This document shows positions 57,474 to 64,000 of a DNA stretch of 64,000 nucleotides, piece by piece; positions within the stretch are counted from its first letter, which is position 1, and each line of letters begins with the position of its first letter. Origin of the DNA: an uncultured Propionimicrobium sp. GTDB taxonomy: Bacteria > Actinomycetota > Actinomycetes > Propionibacteriales > Propionibacteriaceae. A program made the translations under genes and the position numbers. Where the stretch lies: the NCBI GenBank assembly GCA_946221385.1, contig CAMIGX010000009.1:1-64000 (forward strand), read 5' to 3'. The notes beneath the pieces were generated by a model. It ran no database searches and was not told where the DNA came from. It saw only the letters and a program-made list of their open reading frames with translations.

Positions 57474-59003
57474 CTAATCCTCGTCGTTGAAGTCTTCAGC
57501 CAAGTCGGCTTCGACCGCACGTCGGTGGGCCTCGCGCCAATCTCTTGCGTCACCCATCTCTTCGGCGCGTGCAGCGTGATAGGCAGCGTCACGTTCACGA
57601 CGGCGCTGCACCGAAGGACGCACGTCGTCCAGGCGGGGATCTTCGCCGCGTCGGCCGAGCATCTCAGCGCCGACGTCGACCTGCGGCGCGAAGTCGAAGA
57701 CGACCGGATCGTCGCCGGCACCAATGGCGACCGCATCGCCTGGCTCGGCGCCGAGCTTCAGCAGCTCGTCCTCGATGCCAATTCGATTGAACCGATCCGC
57801 CAAATAGCCGACAGCTTCGGGGTTGCTGAAGTCGGTCTGCCGCACCCAGCGTTCTGGCTTGTCACCACGCACTCGCCAGACGAAACCGCCTTGTCCATCA
57901 CCCATCTTCTTGATGGTGAATTCTGGCCCGCTAGCCCCACCCACCGGCTTGGGACGGATCACAATCCGCTGTTCGGGTTCAGCTGCTAGCTGCGCGCGTC
58001 GCTTAGCTACTAGCTCTGCCATCGCAAACTTGAGCGCATTCATGCCTTCCCCCGAATGCGCAGAGATCGGAAAGACGCGCAATCCGCGTGCCTCTAGATC
58101 CTCGCGCACCATGTCTGCCATGTCGGCGCCATCGGGCACGTCAATCTTGTTCAAGGCGACCAGTCGCGGACGATCCTCCAGACCGCCGTGCTTGGCTAGT
58201 TCATTCTCGATGACGTCGAAGTCATGCAGCGGGTCGCGGCCAGGCTCATAGGTCGCTGTGTCGATGACGTGCACTAGCGCCTGGCAGCGCTCGATGTGAC
58301 GCAAAAAATCGTGCCCGAGCCCGCGTCCCTCGCTCGCGCCTTCGATGAGCCCAGGAACGTCAGCGACGGTGAACGTCACATCACCGGCGACTACCACGCC
58401 GAGATTGGGCACCAGCGTGGTGAACGGGTAGTTGGCGATCTTCGGCTTGGCGGCGCTGATCGCGGCGATCAAGCTCGATTTACCGGCTGATGGATAACCC
58501 ACCAGGCCGATATCGGCCATGACCTTGAGTTCGAGGTTGATCGTCAACTCTTCGCCCGGTTCGCCGAGCAGCGCGAAACCAGGCGCTTTACGCGCGGAGG
58601 TAGCCAGCGCCGCATTGCCCAGACCACCCTTGCCACCTTGGGCGATGATCACTTCGGGATTGGCTTCGGTCATGTCAGCGAGCAGCTCACCGGTCGCCTG
58701 ATCTGTGACGACGGTGCCCAGCGGCACTGGGAGCACGATGTCCGCGCCATCGGCTCCGGTGCGATGATCTCCAGCGCCCGGCTGGCCATTGCTCGCTTTG
58801 CGATGTGGTTGATGGTGGTAGTCGACCAGCGTCGTCAAGCCGGTGTCGACACGCAGGATGACTGAGCCACCATTGCCGCCGTTGCCGCCGTCCGGGCCGC
58901 CGAGCGGCTTAAACTTCTCGCGATGCACCGAGGCGCAGCCATTGCCGCCGTTACCGGCGCTGACATTCAATGTCGCCCGGTCGACGAAACTGGGGATAGC
59001 CAT
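57474..59003 (-). CDS. obgE: GTPase Obg/CgtA
   Basis: The 509-residue GTPase of ribosome assembly and stress starts at ATG 59003, after AAAGGAGCAGCC. The Gly-rich Obg fold is N-terminal ('GGNGGNGGSVILRVD'-type loops, 'GAGDHRTGADGAD'). G motifs: 'GYPSAGKSSLI' (P loop), 'DVPGLIEGASEGRGLGHDFLRHIERC' (G3) and 'LNKIDVP' (G4). A C-terminal OCT-like domain (about 350-430) has 'WVRQTDFSNPEAVGYLADRFNRIGIEDELLKLGAEPGD', followed by a charged tail. It lies behind rplU-rpmA with a terminator in between. Confidence 0.96.
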   Translation of the reverse strand: MAIPSFVDRATLNVSAGNGGNGCASVHREKFKPLGGPDGGNGGNGGSVILRVDTGLTTLVDYHHQPHRKASNGQPGAGDHRTGADGADIVLPVPLGTVVTDQATGELLADMTEANPEVIIAQGGKGGLGNAALATSARKAPGFALLGEPGEELTINLELKVMADIGLVGYPSAGKSSLIAAISAAKPKIANYPFTTLVPNLGVVVAGDVTFTVADVPGLIEGASEGRGLGHDFLRHIERCQALVHVIDTATYEPGRDPLHDFDVIENELAKHGGLEDRPRLVALNKIDVPDGADMADMVREDLEARGLRVFPISAHSGEGMNALKFAMAELVAKRRAQLAAEPEQRIVIRPKPVGGASGPEFTIKKMGDGQGGFVWRVRGDKPERWVRQTDFSNPEAVGYLADRFNRIGIEDELLKLGAEPGDAVAIGAGDDPVVFDFAPQVDVGAEMLGRRGEDPRLDDVRPSVQRRRERDAAYHAARAEEMGDARDWREAHRRAVEADLAEDFNDED

Positions 59004-59146
59004 GGCTGCTCCTTTCAAGCCCCGAAATACTGATTCTAGGATTTGCAAAATGTTATCGAGGCAGCGCGGTATATGAGATTTCCGGGACCTGCGTCATCGT
59101 CGCTAGCCGACGAATAACATCCACCAGGATTCTCGAGAATGCAAAA

Positions 59147-59167
59147 GAGGACGGCACTTGGCCGTCC
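59147..59167 (-). terminator. Rho-independent terminator after rplU-rpmA
   Basis: A 7-bp stem GGACGGC/GCCGTCC (59149-59155 with 59161-59167) is followed on the minus strand by TCTTTTGC. It lies 27 bp past the rpmA stop and before obgE. Confidence 0.82.
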
Positions 59168-59194
59168 CCTATTGTTTTGCGTCTTCGCGTCAGG

Positions 59195-59455
59195 TCAGGC
59201 GACCTCGACGGGCTCTACGTTCACCACGCGGCGGCCACGACGAACACCGAAGTTGACCTTGCCGGCGACCAGCGCGAACAAGGTGTCGTCCTTGCCACGT
59301 CCGACGCCTTCACCGGGGTGGAAGTGGGTGCCACGCTGACGGACGAGAATCTCGCCCGCGTTGACTTCCTGACCGCCGAAGCGCTTCACGCCCAAGCGTT
59401 GGGCGTTGGAATCACGACCGTTGCGCGAGCTCGACGCGCCTTTCTTGTGTGCCAT
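59195..59455 (-). CDS. rpmA: 50S ribosomal protein L27
   Basis: The 86-residue basic protein has the full L27 text: 'MAHKKGASSSRNGRDSNAQRLG' at the N-terminus (which reaches the peptidyl-transferase centre), 'ILVRQRGTHFHPGEGVGRGKDDTLFA' and 'VVNVEPVEVA' at the end. No cleavable N-terminal extension of the Staphylococcus type is present. It is 12 bp behind rplU and coexpressed. Confidence 0.97.
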   Translation of the reverse strand: MAHKKGASSSRNGRDSNAQRLGVKRFGGQEVNAGEILVRQRGTHFHPGEGVGRGKDDTLFALVAGKVNFGVRRGRRVVNVEPVEVA

Positions 59456-59467
59456 GTCTTACTCTCC

Positions 59468-59776
59468 TCAGCCCTTGATGTCAGTGATCTTCACCTGGGT
59501 GTACTTCTGGCGGTGACCCTGACGCTTCTTGTAACCAGTCTTGTTCTTGTACTTCAAGATGCGGATCTTCGGACCCTTGGTCTCACCGAGCACCTCAGCA
59601 GTGACCTTGGCCTTGCCCAGGTCATCAGCGCCGGCGGTGATCTTATCGCCGTCAACCAGCATCAACGGGGTCAGCTCGACGCTGGACCCGACCTCGCCGT
59701 CGACCAAATCGATTTCGACGACGTCACCGACGGCCACCTTCTGCTGGCGGCTGCCACTGCGCACGATCGCGTACAC
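59468..59776 (-). CDS. rplU: 50S ribosomal protein L21
   Basis: This 102-residue protein begins 'MYAIVRSGSRQQKVAVGD' with GTG at 59776. 'VLGETKGPKIRILKYKNKTGYKKRQGHRQKYTQVKI' is the family C-terminal block. A 6-bp hairpin (CGCGAA/TTCGCG at 59795-59811) lies just before the start in the leader and might affect initiation or attenuation. It heads the rplU-rpmA operon. Confidence 0.97.
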   Translation of the reverse strand: MYAIVRSGSRQQKVAVGDVVEIDLVDGEVGSSVELTPLMLVDGDKITAGADDLGKAKVTAEVLGETKGPKIRILKYKNKTGYKKRQGHRQKYTQVKITDIKG

Positions 59777-60046
59777 GTCTGCTCACTCTCCCATCGCGAA
59801 TATTCTTCGCGCTTTAGTTGCCCGACAGAATGCCCATCGGATCATGATCAGCTGTTCGGGTGCTCGCTCTCCATCCAACTCCAGCCAGCCACATCACATT
59901 GCGGCGACCAAGGAACTAGGGGCGTCAACCAATAGGCGGCAGACGAAGCACCGAAGATCAATAATAAGCCACGTCGGCCAGCGTCGCAAAATGAGATCAG
60001 CGGGAACGCACACAGCGCGTCTCGTCGACTCTTCACGATCTTCTTC
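59777..60046. other. Intergenic region between rplU and the small membrane protein gene
   Basis: This region of 270 bp holds the divergent promoters, which I could not locate, and the leader hairpin of rplU (59795-59811). No intact gene is seen. The frame of the downstream membrane protein remains open back to 59936 without a canonical start codon. Confidence 0.45.
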
Positions 60047-60241
60047 GTGACATTCTGTGTCTGCTTGGTGGTCTCTTTGGCCGCATTGGCACTGCCCCAC
60101 AGCTGGATTTACGGCCTCGCGGGCGGGCTCATCTCAGCCGTCGCGATCCTCATCGTCGGCCCTCGACTAGACGAGGCAGTCAGACAAGAAATCCGCGAAG
60201 GCGCCGTCCCCATGCCCAAGCAGACGCAAAAGGTGCTGTGA
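60047..60241 (+). CDS. Small two-helix membrane protein paired with an HTH regulator
   Basis: The product is 64 residues if it starts at GTG 60047. Two hydrophobic helices ('FCVCLVVSLAALALP' and 'IYGLAGGLISAVAILIVG') are separated by a short turn, followed by a charged C-terminal part 'DEAVRQEIREGAVPMPKQTQKV'. The open frame continues upstream to 59936 with 'RRLFTIFFV' in front, which looks like the real beginning of the first helix, so the start is probably upstream and perhaps non-canonical. The stop shares a base with the HTH gene start (TGATG). Small membrane proteins translationally coupled to MarR/winged-helix regulators often control or sense for them; that is inference. Confidence 0.6.
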   Translation: MTFCVCLVVSLAALALPHSWIYGLAGGLISAVAILIVGPRLDEAVRQEIREGAVPMPKQTQKVL

Positions 60242-60549
60242 TGCTAAGCACCGACGGCTTTGACGAAATCATTCATTCCCCACACCGGCTGCGCATCTGC
60301 GTGATGCTCGCAGCCGTCGACAGCATGATGTTCAGCGCTCTGCGTGACGAATTAGCCGTCGCCGATTCGACCCTCAGCAAACAGCTCAGCGCCTTGACCG
60401 ACGCGGGCTACGTCAAATTGGCAAAACCGACCGGCACCGGCACTCGCCCGATCACCTGGGTGAGCCTGACCGCCGCCGGACGCAAAGCACTGAATGGGCA
60501 TCTAGCCGCTCTAGAGCAGCTCGCGTCGCTAGCCACTCGCGATGCTTGA
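60241..60549 (+). CDS. Winged-helix transcriptional regulator (MarR/HTH_34-like)
   Basis: This 102-residue regulator starts at ATG 60241. It matches single-domain winged-helix proteins: 'IHSPHRLRICVMLAAVDSMMFSALRDEL', recognition helix region 'ADSTLSKQLSALTDAGYVKLAK' and wing 'RPITWVSLTAAGRKALNGHLAALEQL'. No ligand domain is present. It probably dimerises through its terminal helices. It is coupled to the membrane protein gene upstream and might regulate that operon. It is convergent with the RNase E/G gene, 15 bp apart. Confidence 0.85.
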   Translation: MLSTDGFDEIIHSPHRLRICVMLAAVDSMMFSALRDELAVADSTLSKQLSALTDAGYVKLAKPTGTGTRPITWVSLTAAGRKALNGHLAALEQLASLATRDA

Positions 60550-60564
60550 GCCAGGCGTCGAACG

Positions 60565-63500
60565 CTACGCGCTGCTCTCGGCAGAGTCAGTAGCCGGCTT
60601 GGGTTCGGCATCCTTTTTCGCGGAGGCTTTCCGCGTCCCGGATTTCCTAGTCGACCCAGAGCCGCTGGTCTTGGTTGAAGAGTTAGCGCGCGGCTTGCGC
60701 TCGGCTTCTTTTCGGCCTTGACCGCGTTCGCCACCGTCAGCCGGAGCTTGGGTCGCGACGGGATGCTCATGCCGAATGAAGCCCCGTCCACCGCAGGTCT
60801 GGCATTCTTCGGTAAACGCTTCGGCCAGGCCAGTGCCGATCCGCTTGCGCGTCAACTGCACCAAGCCGAGACTGGTCACCTCCGAGACCTGGTGACGAGT
60901 CCGGTCGCGTCCAAGGCACTCCACCAAACGGCGCAGCAACAACTCCCGGTTGGCAGGCAAGACCATGTCAATGAAGTCGATGACCACGATGCCGCCCAGG
61001 TCACGCAGACGCAGCTGACGGACGATCTCCTCAGCGGCCTCCAAGTTGTTGCGGGTGACTGTCTCTTCGAGGTTGCCGCCAGTGCCAGTGAACTTGCCGG
61101 TGTTGACGTCAATGACCGTCATCGCCTCAGTACGGTCGATGACTAGCGAACCACCGCTAGGTAAAAAGACCTTACGTTCCAACGCCTTGGAAATCTGCTC
61201 ATCGATCCGATATTTCTCGAACGGATCGCCCTGCGCCTCGACGTCCCACCTAGTCAAACGCTCATGCAGGCTCGGCGCGACCGTCTGCACATATTGATCA
61301 ATATTGTCGAAGACGTCATCGGCACCAGGAATGCCCGCAACGATGAGCTCATTGAAATCCTCAGTGAACACGTCACGAATAGTGCGCAGAGTCAGGTCTG
61401 GCTCGGTGTACAGCTGCACCGGAGCGCCACCCTGCTTAGCTTTACGCTCAATGACCTGCCAGTGCGCCTTCAGCCGTTCGACGTCCTTGACCAGTTCGTC
61501 TTCGCTGGCTCCTTCTGCGGCGGTGCGCACGATGACTGAACTATCGTCGCCGACGACCTCGTCCAAGACTCGCTTGAGCCGGGCGCGTTCTACGTCCGGC
61601 AGCTTGCGGCTGATCCCCGACAGGTGGCCGTCCGGGGAATAAACCACGAAGCGCCCGGGGATCGAAATGTGGCCGGTCAGCCGCGCACCCTTCGCGCCGA
61701 CGGAATCTTTACTGACTTGGACGATGACCGACTGGCCAGATTTGAAGACCTCTTCGACCTTGCGGTGATCGTCGGCGACCTCGAAAGCATCCCAGTTGAC
61801 CTCACCGGCATACAAGACCGCATTGCGGCCACGACCAATGTCAACGAAGACGGCCTCCATGCTCGGCAACACATTTTGCACCTTGCCGAGGTAGACATTG
61901 CCGATCGCAGACGCGGATGAATCTCGATCGACATAGTGTTCGACGAGTATGTCGTCTTCGAGGACGGCGATCTGGGTGTAATCGGCGCTTTGCCGCACGA
62001 TCATCTTGCGATCCACGGACTCCCGGCGGGCCAAGAACTCCGCTTCGGTCAATATCGGAGCACGATGCCGGCCCGCGGCACGACCCTCCTTGCGCCGCTG
62101 CCGCTTAGCCTCCAGACGCGTCGATCCTTCAATGCCGGTCACTTCATCGTTGACCGTAGCGCGCGGCCGTGGCTCGCGCACCTGCACGACTACGTCAGGA
62201 TCGTCCGGTCCTTCCCCACCACGGCGGCGGCGACGGCGACGACGCACCCCGTCACTTGGAGCCTCAGAATCGTCGGTCTGATCGCTAGCCTCGGAGTTGT
62301 CAGCGTTGGCTTCGCTGTTCGAATCGCTCTCGGTTGACGACTCCTCCGAGTCTTGAGCATCATCTGAGGACTGTTCAGCGGATTCTTCGTCGTCCTCATC
62401 GTCAGAAGATTGCTGCGCATTGGCATCACCACTGCCGCCGCTGCGTCGGCGACGACGACCACCCCGGCGCCGACGACGCTTCGGCGCGGTCGGGCTGGCT
62501 TCGCCGTCAGCGCCCTGGTCTCCGCCATCATCGTCTTGCTCATCGCCTTGTTCGGCGTCAGCGGCTGCTGGCTGATCCTCAAAGTCAGCCTGCTCAGCGG
62601 TCTGGGCATCGTTTTCGGTTTCAGCTTCAGACGAATCAGCGCTCTCGCCAGCAAGCGCGGCCACAAGCGACTGCAAAGCCGCCTGCTTATCGACCTCACC
62701 ATTTTCGTCGGTCGGCACCTCGCCTAGGAGTTGCTCAGCTGCCTGACGCTGACCACTGCGATTACGGGTGCGCTTTTCTACCGCATTGATCGCTGCCGAC
62801 ACTGAATCTTCCGTCGGCTGTCCGTCATCGGAAGTGTCGGTGGCCTGGGTTTCATCAGCAGATTCAGCGGGGCTGGCTGTTTGCTCAGGCCTCCTGCCGC
62901 GAGACGACCTAGACGACCGGGGACTCACCTCGTGGCTGGTCTCAGTGTCTGCCCGGTCGGCCGGATTCGTGCTTGATGCCGCGTCTTCGCCTGGGTCATC
63001 GACCTGCGCAGCAGCCGGCTTGCGGGTGCTGCGTCGCCGGGTAGCGGTCTTAGGTTGCTCGTCTTGCCCAGCTTGGGCGGTCGAGTCCGAAGACACCGCG
63101 GACGGGCTGGCCGCTGACGAGCTCTCGTCGTCCGAGGCTTCAGCCGCCGCGCTGACGGCCGGACTGCTAGCCCGTTCGGCAGGCGGACCAGCAGGACGGG
63201 TCTTTGAACGACGTCCCGACGGCGGACGCGGCAAATCGTCGTCGACGCTCTCCGGCGCGGGCACGATCTGCGAAGCAGGCTCATCGGTTGGCTGTGGTGC
63301 GCTTTGAACTAGCGGTTCCACCGCGGTGGTTTCGGCGGCGTCAGCGACCAATGCTGCCTGCAGATCGTCAGCGGCGGCTGCGACGGGCTGCGCCTCACCG
63401 GCGGCGGTGGCCGGAGCAGACTTCGTGCGTCGCCTCGGCGTCCGGCTGGAGCTCTTAGCGGCGCCGGTACGCGAACCGGTCGACTTTGCTGCGCTGCTCT

Positions 63501-63630
63501 TAGTTTTCGGGCTCTGGGACGCAGCTCCAGCGCTGTCGTCAGTCGCATCCGGGGCTTGTCGTGGGCCGCGCGGTGAATCAGTCGAGCTCAGCAAATCCGC
63601 CGAGCCTTCGTCGTGGCTTTGGTCAGCCAT
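60565..63630 (-). CDS. rne: Ribonuclease E/G family protein with long N-terminal extension
   Basis: The product has 1021 residues from ATG 63630, which follows AAAGGAGACTCG. The first 500 residues are low complexity, rich in Glu/Asp/Ser/Ala with short Arg blocks ('RRRRGGRRRRRSGGSG', 'RRRRRRRGGEG'), and probably disordered. The catalytic part starts near residue 560 with an S1 domain ('GNVYLGKVQNVLPSMEAVFVDIG'), the 5' sensor and DNase-like domain ('VIDRTEAMTVIDVNTGKF', Asp ligands; 'DLGGIVVIDFIDM') and the zinc link 'CQTCGGRGF'. A Lys/Ser-rich tail follows. This reversed layout (disordered N-terminal part, catalytic C-terminal part) is typical of actinobacterial RNase E. It processes rRNA and decays mRNA. 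Confidence 0.95.
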   Translation of the reverse strand: MADQSHDEGSADLLSSTDSPRGPRQAPDATDDSAGAASQSPKTKSSAAKSTGSRTGAAKSSSRTPRRRTKSAPATAAGEAQPVAAAADDLQAALVADAAETTAVEPLVQSAPQPTDEPASQIVPAPESVDDDLPRPPSGRRSKTRPAGPPAERASSPAVSAAAEASDDESSSAASPSAVSSDSTAQAGQDEQPKTATRRRSTRKPAAAQVDDPGEDAASSTNPADRADTETSHEVSPRSSRSSRGRRPEQTASPAESADETQATDTSDDGQPTEDSVSAAINAVEKRTRNRSGQRQAAEQLLGEVPTDENGEVDKQAALQSLVAALAGESADSSEAETENDAQTAEQADFEDQPAAADAEQGDEQDDDGGDQGADGEASPTAPKRRRRRGGRRRRRSGGSGDANAQQSSDDEDDEESAEQSSDDAQDSEESSTESDSNSEANADNSEASDQTDDSEAPSDGVRRRRRRRRGGEGPDDPDVVVQVREPRPRATVNDEVTGIEGSTRLEAKRQRRKEGRAAGRHRAPILTEAEFLARRESVDRKMIVRQSADYTQIAVLEDDILVEHYVDRDSSASAIGNVYLGKVQNVLPSMEAVFVDIGRGRNAVLYAGEVNWDAFEVADDHRKVEEVFKSGQSVIVQVSKDSVGAKGARLTGHISIPGRFVVYSPDGHLSGISRKLPDVERARLKRVLDEVVGDDSSVIVRTAAEGASEDELVKDVERLKAHWQVIERKAKQGGAPVQLYTEPDLTLRTIRDVFTEDFNELIVAGIPGADDVFDNIDQYVQTVAPSLHERLTRWDVEAQGDPFEKYRIDEQISKALERKVFLPSGGSLVIDRTEAMTVIDVNTGKFTGTGGNLEETVTRNNLEAAEEIVRQLRLRDLGGIVVIDFIDMVLPANRELLLRRLVECLGRDRTRHQVSEVTSLGLVQLTRKRIGTGLAEAFTEECQTCGGRGFIRHEHPVATQAPADGGERGQGRKEAERKPRANSSTKTSGSGSTRKSGTRKASAKKDAEPKPATDSAESSA

Positions 63631-64000
63631 CGAGTCTCCTTTAGCCACCCGTGGGTGGTCGTCGCTGCAGCTGGGCTGCAAAAGTTACGGGGCGCTCTAG
63701 CGGGGTACGACGTGCGTCACGAGATGACCAGACTGACCGCAGCAGGCACGCAATGCGCTCCAAGATCCAGCTCGGCGGCCAATATTGCAGCATGGCTACC
63801 GCTGCTGAACTCGGCAGCCATGCACGCCCCCCGACGTGAGGTAGCCAAGTCCAAATCGTGCTCGCGCGGTCGATTCTTCGTCGCGGTCAAGCACCAATGA
63901 GGCTTGCGGTGGGCACCTAAAGATGCGTCACCTAGCGCCCATTATTGCACAGTCGACTCGGTATTTGACGTTGCTGCAGTCGGACCCGCCGGGCCATTGT
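63631..64000. other. Region upstream of the RNase E/G gene to the window end
   Basis: These 370 bp hold no gene that I can support. The ribosome binding site of rne (AAAGGAG on the minus strand, about 63638-63644) is here. An ATG at 63923 opens a plus-strand frame that runs off the window edge, but 26 codons are too few to judge. The homologous place in other actinobacteria often holds a DUF2344 gene on the same strand as rne; no trace was recognised. Confidence 0.4.

Noticed and set aside
63923..64000. Possible start of a plus-strand gene running off the window
   Set aside because: Only 26 codons, no ribosome binding site and no similarity recognised.
1..64000. CRISPR arrays, insertion sequences, prophage, replication origin
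   Set aside because: No regularly spaced repeats, transposase or integrase motifs, phage genes or DnaA-box clusters were seen.

Overview
The window is a 64 kb piece of an actinobacterial (Actinomycetota) chromosome of fairly high GC. The evidence is the gene set: a homodimeric-type pyruvate dehydrogenase E1 (aceE) beside DUF3052, a PucR/FasR-like regulator with acpP and fabF, DUF3145, OtsA/OtsB, a proteobacterial-size Tdh/Kbl pair, RNase J together with a long RNase E/G, and LPXTG surface proteins. The genus cannot be fixed from the sequence alone. Most of the window is core chromosome. I saw no insertion sequence, phage, CRISPR array or replication origin.

Layout. Positions 1-4115 are an eroding surface-protein locus. 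It holds the end of one LPXTG adhesin, a decayed scrap of monomeric isocitrate dehydrogenase, a second lectin-type LPXTG adhesin broken by a frameshift, and a start-less Ala/Lys-rich LPXTG stub, closed by a strong terminator. tRNA-Val, DUF3052 and aceE follow. Positions 7.9-13.7 kb hold a PfkB kinase, a polymerase-less PHP protein, the FasR-like regulator with acpP and fabF (no fabD or fabH between them), and DUF3145. Next come an S9 peptidase and, on the minus strand, a coupled MoxR-DUF58-VWA-VWA-VWA-YggS operon (15.8-21.8 kb). Positions 21.9-28.1 kb carry a membrane protein, a HAD phosphatase, a CAU tRNA, the otsB/otsA trehalose pair, an aldehyde dehydrogenase and tRNA-Asn.

Positions 28.3-45.7 kb contain a DUF6544-like protein, an odd sigma factor after dnaG, a FetB-like permease, a dGTPase, a GntR-ABC transporter operon with a palindromic operator, dusB, tdh-kbl, a NiaP-like transporter, glyS, recG and rpmB. 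The accessory part most worth attention is 45.8-48.3 kb. There an EspC/WXG-like small protein is translationally coupled to a protein with a calpain-type cysteine-protease domain, followed by two small genes that could encode immunity functions, all behind a palindromic regulatory region. I read this as a type VII-secreted protease toxin module. A deleted chrA pseudogene and RNase J come next.

Positions 50.7-64 kb contain a GNAT enzyme, a secreted protein plus lipoprotein pair with aberrant codon use, and then a long minus-strand housekeeping series: rplU-rpmA, obgE-proB, proA, nadD, rsfS and a phosphoglycerate mutase-like gene. A small membrane protein/HTH pair and the RNase E/G gene close the window.
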